NCBI GenBank assembly: GCA_003557385.1
Contig: PWON01000128.1
Coordinates: 1 to 35,735 of the forward strand
Reading direction: 5' to 3'
Source of the DNA: Bacteroidales bacterium
GTDB taxonomy: Bacteria; Bacteroidota; Bacteroidia; Bacteroidales; UBA7960
Length of the DNA: 35,735 nt
This document shows positions 16,984 to 25,348 of this stretch, piece by piece. A model generated the notes under the pieces. That model was not told the origin of the DNA. It was given only the letters and a program-made list of their open reading frames with translations, and did not search any database. Both the position numbers and the translations under genes were made by a program. Numbering within the stretch: the stretch's first letter is position 1; the number at the start of each line of letters is the position of its first letter.

Positions 16984-17079
16984 GTTAATAACTTTTAATT
17001 TTTGTTAATAACAAGTGGTACTTTCCCATTGTTTTGTTTCTTAACTTCGTTGCTACGACTTCGCCTCGCTATTATTAAC
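16984..17079. repeat. Palindromic GTTANTAAC motifs upstream of nrdJ
   Basis: GTTAATAAC occurs at 16984-16992 and 17004-17012, exactly 20 bp apart, and GTTAATAAT is on the minus strand at 17071-17079. The core GTTA-N-TAAC is a dyad. The array lies in the 189-base gap before the ribonucleotide reductase, so it could be an operator. It does not resemble the NrdR box. Confidence 0.5.
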
Positions 17080-17140
17080 ATCTTAGGTTTTTTTACTTAA
17101 GGCGCTCTGTATCAGCGCGCACGGACTAAAATTTGCGACT

Positions 17141-19801
17141 ATGGGTAACAAAACTACAGCAAACGATACCAAACAACAGAACAAGCAGGACGGAGACATC
17201 AGGGAATTGTACAAAGAGATGCTTGACAACCGTGCGGGCATTGAGCAGGACCACGAAACAAATGAATACATTGGACCATCGTACACAAAATACGACTATG
17301 AGCAAGTATTGTCCATGGCCACTGAATATTTTAGGGGAGACAGCCTGGCAGCCAGTGTCTGGGTCAATAAATATGCCCTGAAGGATTCGGACGGCAACCT
17401 GTACGAAAGGACACCCGACGATATGCATCGCCGCCTGGCGCGCGAAATTCACCGTATAGAAAAAAAATATCCCACTCCCTTAACAGAAGAAACCATCTTT
17501 TCTTTGCTGAAAGATTTCCGGTACATTGTCCCGCAAGGCAGCCCGATGGCCGGCATCGGCAACCCTTTTCAGATCGGATCCCTCTCCAACTGTTTTGTAA
17601 TCGGCAACAAAGGGAACGCCGACTCATACGGGGGCATCATGAAGCTTGACGAAGAACAGGTGCAGCTGATGAAGCGGCGTGGAGGCGTGGGGCATGACCT
17701 GTCACACATCCGCCCCAAAGGCAGTCCGGTTAAAAACAGTGCGCTGACCTCCACCGGCCTGGTTCCTTTCATGGAACGCTACTCCAATTCCACCCGGGAA
17801 GTGGCCCAGGACGGAAGGCGTGGCGCCTTGATGCTGACTGTTTCGATCAAGCATCCGGATGCCGAAGGTTTTATCGATGCAAAGCTTGAGCAGGGCAAAG
17901 TAACCGGGGCCAATGTTTCGGTAAAGATCACCGATGAGTTTATGCAGGCTGTTGCCGAAGACAAGGAGTTTGTGCAACAATATCCCATACACGCCGAAAA
18001 CCCCACCTTTGTTAAAAAGATTAAAGCAAGAACGTTGTGGGAAAAGATCGTACACAACGCATGGAAGTCGGCCGAGCCAGGCATCCTGTTCTGGGATACC
18101 ATCATCAGGGAGTCTGTGCCGGACTCTTACGCTGACCTTGGGTTCAACACCGTATCGACCAACCCCTGCGGGGAGATTCCCCTCTGTCCGTATGACAGTT
18201 GCCGGCTACTGGCCATCAACCTGTACGGGTATGTCAGGCATCCTTTCACTGAGCATGCCGAATTTGACTTCAAACTGTTCAAACAGCATGTGGCCTATGC
18301 GCAAAGGATCATGGATGACATTATTGACCTGGAACTGGAAAAGATCGACAACATCCTGAATAAAATAACGACCGATCCGGAAGAAAAGGAAATAAAAAGT
18401 GTTGAACACAGGTTATGGGAAAAGATCAGGAATAAATGTGTGGAAGGACGCCGTACCGGCATTGGCATCACAGCCGAGGGTGATATGCTGGCTTCGCTGG
18501 GGTACCGTTACGGAAGCCCGGAAGCCAATGATTTTTCGGTCCGCATCCACCAATGCCTGGCCACAGAAGCATACCGTTCATCCGTCAAGCTGGCCGCGGA
18601 CCGGGGTGCATTCCCGGTATATGATGCCGAAAAGGAATCCGGCAACCCCTTTATCCAGCGCCTCAAAGAAAACGATCCGGCCCTTTATGATGAGATGAAA
18701 ACGGTGGGCCGAAGGAATGTGGCCCTGCTGACCATTGCCCCGACAGGAAGTGTATCCATCCTTACACAAACCACTTCGGGCATTGAGCCGGTCTTTATGG
18801 TGGCCTACAAAAGGCGCCGCAAGGTAAATCCCAACGACAAGAATGTGCGGGTTGATTTCGTCGACGAAGTGGGTGACCACTGGGAAGAATACAATGTGTT
18901 CCATCACAAATTCCTGGACTGGCTCAACGCCAACAACTATGATGTGGATGAGGTCAGGAACATGAAAGATGATGCACTGAAAGACATCATCCGCCGCTCC
19001 CCGTATTATAAAGCAACCGCCAATGATGTCGACTGGGTGGCCAAGGTGCACATGCAGGGGGCTGTACAAAAATGGGTGGATCATTCCATCAGTGTTACGG
19101 TAAACGTACCCGGCAACGTTACCGAAGAACTGGTTGGCCAAATATATCAAACCGGATGGGAAAGCGGCTGCAAGGGGATCACGGTGTATCGCGACGGGTC
19201 CCGTTCGGGCGTACTGGTCAACGACAAAAAGAAAGACCAGGACGAATTCAAGGAAACCAATGCACCCAAACGCCCAAAAATCCTGGAGGCTGAAGTGGTC
19301 CGGTTCAACAACGATGCTGAAAAGTGGCTGGCCGTTGTAGGGCTGCTGAACGACAGGCCCTATGAAGTATTTACCGGGAAAGCCGAAGGCTTTTACCTTC
19401 CGCCGGGAGTTGACAAAGGATGGGTGTTGAAAAACCGCCTGGAAAGTGGCGAAAAACGGTATGATTTTCAATTCCAGGACAAGGACGGCTATAAAGTGAC
19501 CATCGAAGGGTTGTCGCGCTCATTCCACAAAGAATACTGGAATTATGCAAAACTCATATCCGGGATCCTGCGCCACGGGATGCCATTGCCGTCGGTAATC
19601 GACCTGATTGAAGACCTAAGCCTGCACAGCGACCGGTTGCATACATGGAAAAACGGTGTGGTGCGTGCCCTTAAGAAATTCATTCCCGACGGGACCAAGG
19701 CAAAGGGCCGCATCTGCAACAATTGCCACCACGAAGATTCAGTGATCTACCAGGAAGGTTGTCTTACCTGCACCAACTGCGGTGAAAGCAAGTGCGGCTA
19801 A
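17141..19801 (+). CDS. nrdJ: Adenosylcobalamin-dependent (class II) ribonucleotide reductase
   Basis: Reduces ribonucleotides to deoxyribonucleotides using a B12-derived radical, so it needs no oxygen and no NrdB partner. The 886-residue chain has the first redox Cys in GSLSNCF (Cys151), the active-site NPCGE at 341-345 with radical-bearing Cys343, and the second redox Cys in CRLLAIN (Cys354). LLTIAPTGSVSIL forms a later substrate-phosphate segment. The C-terminus carries CNNC, then CTNCGESKCG, the swinging thiol/zinc-ribbon tail of NrdJ. No B12-riboswitch core is recognised upstream. The frame opens with ATG in an otherwise AT-rich gap. The convergent abgT follows, separated by a tandem repeat. 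Confidence 0.95.
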   Translation: MGNKTTANDTKQQNKQDGDIRELYKEMLDNRAGIEQDHETNEYIGPSYTKYDYEQVLSMATEYFRGDSLAASVWVNKYALKDSDGNLYERTPDDMHRRLAREIHRIEKKYPTPLTEETIFSLLKDFRYIVPQGSPMAGIGNPFQIGSLSNCFVIGNKGNADSYGGIMKLDEEQVQLMKRRGGVGHDLSHIRPKGSPVKNSALTSTGLVPFMERYSNSTREVAQDGRRGALMLTVSIKHPDAEGFIDAKLEQGKVTGANVSVKITDEFMQAVAEDKEFVQQYPIHAENPTFVKKIKARTLWEKIVHNAWKSAEPGILFWDTIIRESVPDSYADLGFNTVSTNPCGEIPLCPYDSCRLLAINLYGYVRHPFTEHAEFDFKLFKQHVAYAQRIMDDIIDLELEKIDNILNKITTDPEEKEIKSVEHRLWEKIRNKCVEGRRTGIGITAEGDMLASLGYRYGSPEANDFSVRIHQCLATEAYRSSVKLAADRGAFPVYDAEKESGNPFIQRLKENDPALYDEMKTVGRRNVALLTIAPTGSVSILTQTTSGIEPVFMVAYKRRRKVNPNDKNVRVDFVDEVGDHWEEYNVFHHKFLDWLNANNYDVDEVRNMKDDALKDIIRRSPYYKATANDVDWVAKVHMQGAVQKWVDHSISVTVNVPGNVTEELVGQIYQTGWESGCKGITVYRDGSRSGVLVNDKKKDQDEFKETNAPKRPKILEAEVVRFNNDAEKWLAVVGLLNDRPYEVFTGKAEGFYLPPGVDKGWVLKNRLESGEKRYDFQFQDKDGYKVTIEGLSRSFHKEYWNYAKLISGILRHGMPLPSVIDLIEDLSLHSDRLHTWKNGVVRALKKFIPDGTKAKGRICNNCHHEDSVIYQEGCLTCTNCGESKCG

Positions 19802-19808
19802 TGGCCCC

Positions 19809-19873
19809 GCGTCAACTGCAAAAAACAAGTGCGTCTGATCACCCTGCGTTAACTTCAAAAAACAAGTGCGTCT
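19809..19873. repeat. Two-copy 28-bp direct repeat after nrdJ
   Basis: Copies at 19809-19836 and 19846-19873 (period 37) share 26 of 28 bases, with core CAAAAAACAAGTGCGTCT. They fill the space between the convergent nrdJ and abgT genes. On the minus strand each gives a short TTGTTTTTTG tract, so they may contribute to termination of the abgT transcript. Confidence 0.75.
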
Positions 19874-19904
19874 AACGCGGCCGGTGTTGCGTAAATGCTA
19901 TTTC

Positions 19905-21491
19905 CTATGAAAGGTATATGAACTCCCCAACGCCGATGGGCAGGTTCAGGACATACCACACAAACAGCAAGACCACCCACATAATGAACAGGATCACCGC
20001 ATAAGGGATCAGCAACGACACAATGGTCCCGATGCCGATGTTTTTGTTGTACTTGTGGATCCATCCCAGCAACAGAGGGAAATACACATAAAGCGGTGTT
20101 ATACAGTTGGTGATGGAATCACCAATACGGTACATCAATTGCACAAAGGCCGGGCTGTAGTTTAGCTGGGCCAGCATCGGTATGAAAATCGGGGCAAAAA
20201 TGGCCCATTTGGCCGATCCGCTCCCCAAAAAAATATTCAAAAAGGCCACCAGGATCATAAAGAATATGAACAGCACGGGGCCGGTCAGTCCGGTTGACTG
20301 CAAAAAATCAGCACCGGTAATGGCCAGGATTGTATCCAGATTCGACCAGCTGAACAAATTGATAAACTGGGCAACAATCAGCATGAGCACAATGTACCCC
20401 GAAAGTTCCTTCATGCCATGTTCCATTTGCTTCAGGATGTCGTTGGGTTGTTTGATGCTCCCTGTGGCTTTGCCATAAAAATAACCCGGAATGGCGAAGA
20501 AAAAAAACAAGATGGGGATCAGTCCGCGCAAAAAGGGCGAAGGCACCAGTCCCCCCGTAACAGGGTCACGAAGCGGCCCCCACGAAGGCACAACAAGCAC
20601 GACAATCAAAATCGAATAGATCAGCAGCGAGACCCCAGCACGGATAAGGCCCTTTTTTTCCAGGGGGGTCAGTTTACCGTCGGTAACCTCATGATCGAAA
20701 TTGCCCAGCAATTCAAATTTCTGACAGCGCGGAATGGTATACCGCCGGGCGATAAAGGCCCCGCCAAATGCCAGCAAAAAGGTGGACGCGATCATAAAAT
20801 ACCAGTTGGCCGTCGGGCTCACTTCCACACCTCCGGGCATATGGCTGGTAATCTCGGTGCTGATCCCCGCCAGCAACACATCGGTCCCGGCAATGAAGAA
20901 ATTGGCGGTAAAACCGGCCGTAGCCCCGGCATAACCCGCCACCAGCCCGGCAATGGGATGCAATCCCATCTGGGTAAATATCAGGGCCGCAATCGGCGGC
21001 ACAATCACAATGCCGGCATCCGAACCAATATTCCCACACGCACCAATGATAAAAATGACCGGCAACACAATCTTTTTGGGTACGGAGAAAGCCACGGTAC
21101 GCATCGCCACCGCCAGCAAGCCGCTGCGTTCGGCAATGGATACCCCCATCAACATCACCAGTACCAGGCCGAAAGGTGCAAAGTGGGCAAAGTTGGTGAC
21201 CACCTCTTCGACAAAACGTCGCAAACCCTCGCCGGAGATCAGGTTCTCGGCTTCCACCAGGCTTCCGTCATCGGGATGTACGGCGCTTACGCCAAAGTAG
21301 GCCGTAACGGCACTCAACACAACAATCAGGATGGTGATCCATACAAAGATCCAGAAAGGATGGGGCAGCTTATTCCCCATCACCTCTACCCAACGCAAAA
21401 ATCCTTTTGATCCGGTATCCACAACCGGTTCCTGACTTGCATTGCCGGTCTTATCTGCTGATTCCGGAGACCCTTTTTTTTGTTCAGCCAT
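19905..21491 (-). CDS. AbgT-family transporter
   Basis: 528 residues with an N-terminal polar stretch (about 30 residues, cytosolic), then WVEVMGNKLPHPFWIFVWITI and many hydrophobic membrane segments in a polytopic arrangement. The early ending of AbgT proteins, with re-entrant hairpins and Asn/Gly-rich loops (GACGNIGSDAGIVIVPP, AGYAGATAGFTANFF, GSGSAKWAIFAPIFIP), is visible. Family members import p-aminobenzoyl-glutamate (E. coli AbgT) or export sulfonamides/PABA (MtrF type) driven by ion gradients; which applies here cannot be told. It lies 14 bases after the EF-G-like gene and is probably cotranscribed. Confidence 0.9.
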   Translation of the reverse strand: MAEQKKGSPESADKTGNASQEPVVDTGSKGFLRWVEVMGNKLPHPFWIFVWITILIVVLSAVTAYFGVSAVHPDDGSLVEAENLISGEGLRRFVEEVVTNFAHFAPFGLVLVMLMGVSIAERSGLLAVAMRTVAFSVPKKIVLPVIFIIGACGNIGSDAGIVIVPPIAALIFTQMGLHPIAGLVAGYAGATAGFTANFFIAGTDVLLAGISTEITSHMPGGVEVSPTANWYFMIASTFLLAFGGAFIARRYTIPRCQKFELLGNFDHEVTDGKLTPLEKKGLIRAGVSLLIYSILIVVLVVPSWGPLRDPVTGGLVPSPFLRGLIPILFFFFAIPGYFYGKATGSIKQPNDILKQMEHGMKELSGYIVLMLIVAQFINLFSWSNLDTILAITGADFLQSTGLTGPVLFIFFMILVAFLNIFLGSGSAKWAIFAPIFIPMLAQLNYSPAFVQLMYRIGDSITNCITPLYVYFPLLLGWIHKYNKNIGIGTIVSLLIPYAVILFIMWVVLLFVWYVLNLPIGVGEFIYLS

Positions 21492-21505
21492 AAAACAATC
21501 TGGTA

Positions 21506-23641
21506 TTAATCCTCCTCTTTTTGTTCTTCTTCATAGGCCTTCAGCAGTTGCTCCTGGATATCCATGGGTACCTGTTGATACTCAGCGAACTTCATGCCGT
21601 ATGTGGCGCGGCCGCTGGTCAGGGAACTGAGGCTGGTAGAATAGCGGTTCATTTCGGCCAGGGGTACTTTTGCCTTGATTTTCTGATAGTTGCCTTCACT
21701 TTCCATGCCCATGATGAGCGCACGGCGTCCCTGAAGGTCTGTCATCACGTCACCCATTTTCTCTTCGGGCACCATCACTTCCACGTCGTAAATGGGTTCC
21801 ATGATCTTGGGTCCTGCGTTTTTAAACGCTTCCCTGAAGGCATTGCGTCCGGCCAGCTTGAACGAAATTTCGTTGGAGTCAACCGGGTGCATTTTGCCGT
21901 CATACACATTCACAACGATGTCACGTGCATAGGATCCGGTCAGCGGCCCCTCTTCCATCTTCTCCATCACCCCTTTGAGGATGGCCGGCATGAAGCGCGC
22001 ATCGATGGAACCACCCACAATGCAACTGTTGAATACAAGCTTGCCGCCCCAGTTCAGGTCATGTATGTCCTGTTTGCGCACAGGGAATTCTTTCTGATCA
22101 GGCTTGCCTTCCTGGTAGGGTTCAATCAACATGAACACTTCTCCGAATTGCCCGGCACCACCCGACTGTTTTTTGTGACGGTAGGTTGCCTTGGCCGGCT
22201 TGGTAATGGTTTCCCGGTAGGGAATTCTGGGCGTGATATATTCAACCTCCACCTTATAAATGTTTTCCAGCATCCATTTGGCCACGTTCAGGTGCATTTC
22301 GCCCTGACCGGACAGGATCATTTGCTTAAGCTCTTTCGACTGTTCATAAATCAGGGTCGGATCGATGTTGTTCATCTCACGAAGCACCGTGCCCAGCTTT
22401 TCTTCATCGCCCGTGTTTTTGGCTTTTACTGCGTTACGGTGTTTTGGTTCCGGAAATACAATAGGCGACACTTTTGTGTCCTGGTTTTTGGGACCGGTAA
22501 GCGTATCGTTGGTGTTGGTGTCTTTCAGTTTGATGGTAGCCGCCAGGTCGCCAGGCATCACTTTTTCCACTTTCTGCCTGTTTTTGCCGGCTACCACAAA
22601 TAGCTGAGACAACCTTTCCTTGGCGCTGGTATTCACATTGACCAGGTCGGCCGACTCCGATATACTGCCCTCAAACACCCGGAAAAATGACAGTTCACCC
22701 AGGTGCGGTTCCACGGCTGTTTTAAATACAAAAGCCACAGGATCTTTTGATGCATCAAACAAAAGCTCCTTGTCACCGGTATCTTTCACAGCTGTTACCT
22801 CGTTTGGACCGGGCAGGTTTTCGGTGATGCATTCCATAAAACGCCCGACCCCCTGGTTGTTCTTGGCCGAAACACACATAATGGGAAACATGGTGCGGGT
22901 GGCAATACCCTGCCTGATCCCTTTCGACAATTCCTCTTCGGAGAGGGTGCCGTTTTCAAAGAAAGCCTCCATCAAAGCTTCTTCGCTTTCAGCAGCAGCT
23001 TCGATGATGGCGTTGCGGTATTCTTCCGCTTTGCCTGCCTCATCTGCGGGGATGTCAGTAATTTCGGGTTTGCCTCCATCCTTCGGAAATTTGTATAATT
23101 TCATTTTCAGCACATCCACCACGCTGTCGAATCCATGACCGGCATTGACAGGATACTGGGCAATGATGGCTTTGTCGCCAAACTGGGCTTTGATCTGACG
23201 GATGCTTTCCTCAAAATTGGCTTTTTCATGATCCAGCTGGTTTACAAGGAATATCGCCGGTTTCTCCAGGCGGGTGATCTGCCGCCAGGTGATCTCTGTT
23301 CCAACCTCCACACCGTTTTGGGCATTGATGACCATGACCGCCGTGTCGACCACCTTCAGGGCAGCGATCGTTTCCCCGACAAAATCATCAAAACCAGGTG
23401 CATCAATGATGTTGATTTTTTGTCCGCCAAATTCGGCATACAACACGGTAGATGATACAGAGGCCTGACGGTCAAGTTCTGCTTCACGGTAGTCGGAAAC
23501 TGAGTTCTTGTCATCCACCGACCCCCTTCTTTTGATCACACCACCCTCAAACAACATGGCTTCAGCCAGGGTGGTTTTCCCGGCCTTTGCCCCGCCAACC
23601 AGGGCAATGTTTTTCAGTTCGTTTGTCTGATATATTTTCAT
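21506..23641 (-). CDS. EF-G paralogue (EF-G2/FusA2-like) lacking the switch-II histidine
   Basis: 711 residues with EF-G layout: GTPase domain (P-loop GGAKAGKTT at 16-24, G3 DAPG at 80-83, G4 NQLD at 134-137 where NKxD is usual, G5 SAKN), domains II-V. The catalytic His after DxPG is replaced by Phe84, and the switch-I RGIT equivalent reads RQAS. Domain IV carries an insertion of about 23 residues (near 512-535) before FNSCIVGG that canonical EF-G lacks. Bacteroides thetaiotaomicron EF-G2 supports translocation without GTP hydrolysis and has a unique 26-residue region; I infer this is a relative. The canonical fusA is not in the window. TAACTTTA (23706-23713, minus strand) may be its -7 element. 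Confidence 0.88.
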   Translation of the reverse strand: MKIYQTNELKNIALVGGAKAGKTTLAEAMLFEGGVIKRRGSVDDKNSVSDYREAELDRQASVSSTVLYAEFGGQKINIIDAPGFDDFVGETIAALKVVDTAVMVINAQNGVEVGTEITWRQITRLEKPAIFLVNQLDHEKANFEESIRQIKAQFGDKAIIAQYPVNAGHGFDSVVDVLKMKLYKFPKDGGKPEITDIPADEAGKAEEYRNAIIEAAAESEEALMEAFFENGTLSEEELSKGIRQGIATRTMFPIMCVSAKNNQGVGRFMECITENLPGPNEVTAVKDTGDKELLFDASKDPVAFVFKTAVEPHLGELSFFRVFEGSISESADLVNVNTSAKERLSQLFVVAGKNRQKVEKVMPGDLAATIKLKDTNTNDTLTGPKNQDTKVSPIVFPEPKHRNAVKAKNTGDEEKLGTVLREMNNIDPTLIYEQSKELKQMILSGQGEMHLNVAKWMLENIYKVEVEYITPRIPYRETITKPAKATYRHKKQSGGAGQFGEVFMLIEPYQEGKPDQKEFPVRKQDIHDLNWGGKLVFNSCIVGGSIDARFMPAILKGVMEKMEEGPLTGSYARDIVVNVYDGKMHPVDSNEISFKLAGRNAFREAFKNAGPKIMEPIYDVEVMVPEEKMGDVMTDLQGRRALIMGMESEGNYQKIKAKVPLAEMNRYSTSLSSLTSGRATYGMKFAEYQQVPMDIQEQLLKAYEEEQKEED

Positions 23642-23732
23642 AATAACATCAAAATGTTTAAATGTATAGAATATTTAGAATAATTGTCTCCGAAAAAAAA
23701 GCGGCTAAAGTTAACAAAAAAAGCCAGAATCC

Positions 23733-23758
23733 GCCCTTAAAAATTCAAAATAAAGGGC
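23733..23758 (-). terminator. Possible weak terminator after the PfkB-family gene
   Basis: GCCCTT (23733-23738) pairs with AAGGGC (23753-23758) over an AT-rich 14-base loop, directly after the kinase stop on the minus strand. No T tract follows immediately, so confidence is low. Confidence 0.3.
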
Positions 23759-23766
23759 AAAACGGT

Positions 23767-24681
23767 TTATACCGAAAACGAAACCAGTTTTACAAATTCC
23801 ACCAGCCGGTCCTGGATATCCTGAGCGGATATTTCCATCAGGCGTTTGGTGCCGAATTTCTCAACAGAGAAACTTGCCAGTGCGGCGCCATAAATCAACC
23901 CGTTCTTCATGCTTTCGTAAGAGATGTCATCGGTCTTGGTCAGATAACCCATGAACCCGCCCGCAAAGGAATCTCCCGCACCTGTCGGGTCAATGACCTC
24001 CTCGAGCGGCATGGCCGGGGCGTAAAATTTCCGGTCGCCGTAAAAAAGCAGGGCCCCGTATTCCCCGCGTTTAACAATAATATATTCCGGGCCCATGGTT
24101 TGGATCTTTTTTGCGGCCCTCACCAGCGAGTATTCGCCTGAAAGCTGTCGGGCCTCTTCCTCGTTTACCGCCAGCACATCCACCATAGACACCACCGACA
24201 ACAGGTCATCCCATGCGGTATCCATCCAGAAATTCATTGTATCCATACAAATGAGCTTTGGACGGTGGTCCATCTGTTCAATCACTTTCTTTTGAATCGA
24301 AGGGGTTAAATTGCCGAGCATCAAATATTTGCTGTCACGATAGGCTGCAGGCAACACCGGGTTGAAATCAGCCAGCACATTGAGTTCGGTGGCCAGGGTA
24401 TCGCGCTGGTTCATATTGCTGTGATAGCGCCCTGACCAGTAAAACGATTTCTCTCCAGGCACCACCTGGATCCCGGAAGTATTTAGGTTGCGCGCCGAAA
24501 ATATATCCATGTATTGTTGTGGAAAGTCACCGCCCACAACCGCGGAGATCCGTATGTCTTTGATCAGATGACTTGCTGCCAGGGCTACATAGGTGGCCGC
24601 CCCACCCAAAATCCTGCCTGTCTTTCCCAAAGGTGTTTCAATCTCATCGAAGGCCACAGTGCCCACTACCAGTAAACTCAT
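23767..24681 (-). CDS. PfkB-family carbohydrate/nucleoside kinase
   Basis: 304 residues from the ATG at 24681 (MSLLVVGTVAFDEIETPLG); a further ATG at 24702 would add seven atypical residues. The glycine-rich GGAATYVALAASHL segment near residue 27 and the C-terminal DPTGAGDSFAGGF motif, with the catalytic Asp and anion hole, are diagnostic for the PfkB/ribokinase superfamily, which phosphorylates sugars or nucleosides with ATP. Substrate is not evident; the GTVAFD-type N-terminus matches a Bacteroidota subgroup annotated only as sugar kinase. It is the last gene of the minus-strand run that begins with the GlgA-like gene. Confidence 0.9.
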   Translation of the reverse strand: MSLLVVGTVAFDEIETPLGKTGRILGGAATYVALAASHLIKDIRISAVVGGDFPQQYMDIFSARNLNTSGIQVVPGEKSFYWSGRYHSNMNQRDTLATELNVLADFNPVLPAAYRDSKYLMLGNLTPSIQKKVIEQMDHRPKLICMDTMNFWMDTAWDDLLSVVSMVDVLAVNEEEARQLSGEYSLVRAAKKIQTMGPEYIIVKRGEYGALLFYGDRKFYAPAMPLEEVIDPTGAGDSFAGGFMGYLTKTDDISYESMKNGLIYGAALASFSVEKFGTKRLMEISAQDIQDRLVEFVKLVSFSV

Positions 24682-24738
24682 TCCACAACATTTTTCGTCC
24701 ATGCAGGCCGGTCCTGACAGATGCGGCCCATCGGCATT

Positions 24739-25320
24739 TTATTGAACAGATATTCTCTTTGCCGTGCCGGCTACCCTTTCGCCCAACGCCCTTCCCTTTT
24801 CAAAAAAACCGGGGTGTATGGGTTCATCCTGCGGGAAAAATGACTCCCCGCGAATGGCGGATGCACCAAAGGGGGTGGTCCAGTCGGGACCACCCATTAC
24901 GATCATGCCAAAAATCAGCATCGATTGCAGGATATTCATCTGGGTAAGTTCTTCTCCGGCCGATAACCCGCCGGCAGTAACAAAGGCAGCGCCCAGTTTG
25001 TCTTTCAGGGGAGCTTCTTCAAAAGGCCAGGAGGCAATAAACGCCGATACCTCGGGTGTAACATTGGCGTTGTAAACAGGGCTGCCTACAATGATGGCAT
25101 CGGCCGCCTTCAGGTCTTCCCAGGTAGTCTGATCGACGGTTTTCAGGATCACCCTGACGCCTTCTACCTGTGAAGCACCTTCCATTACTGCCCGTGCCAT
25201 GGCTTCAGTATTTCCCGTTACACTGTGGTAACTGATCAGCACAAGGGTCTCTCCGGCAAAGCTGACCGGGGCCCACATCATTGCCATGATGAAAAAGAAT
25301 GTTTTGACGAACTTGTTCAT
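24739..25320 (-). CDS. Flavodoxin-like (WrbA-type) protein with signal peptide
   Basis: 193 residues. The first 23 form a classical signal peptide (MNKFVKTFFFIMAMMWAPVSFA, cleavage before GE). The rest is a flavodoxin fold: SYHSVTGNTEAMARAV is the FMN phosphate loop, GSPVYNANVTPEVSAFI resembles the second flavin loop, and GPDWTTPFGASAI the WrbA/NAD(P)H:quinone oxidoreductase third loop. Flavodoxin-fold enzymes are normally cytosolic, so an exported form is unusual. It presumably acts in the periplasm with a bound FMN. Partner and electron donor are unknown. It follows glmS after 28 bases and precedes the PfkB kinase, likely one operon. Confidence 0.87.
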   Translation of the reverse strand: MNKFVKTFFFIMAMMWAPVSFAGETLVLISYHSVTGNTEAMARAVMEGASQVEGVRVILKTVDQTTWEDLKAADAIIVGSPVYNANVTPEVSAFIASWPFEEAPLKDKLGAAFVTAGGLSAGEELTQMNILQSMLIFGMIVMGGPDWTTPFGASAIRGESFFPQDEPIHPGFFEKGRALGERVAGTAKRISVQ

Positions 25321-25348
25321 ATGTACAGATGATTTGGTTTGTTTTATA

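Noticed and set aside
16952-17140. Cobalamin riboswitch upstream of nrdJ
   Set aside because: The region is AT-rich and I find no B12-box-like sequence or the expected GC-rich helices.
20418-21410. 330-codon plus-strand frame opposite the AbgT transporter
   Set aside because: Gly/His/Gln/Lys-rich translation typical of the complement of membrane-protein codons; no independent support.
21521-22603. Long plus-strand open frame opposite the EF-G-like gene
   Set aside because: Shadow of the minus-strand gene: no recognisable domain, no promoter, and the opposite strand codes for an intact conserved protein.
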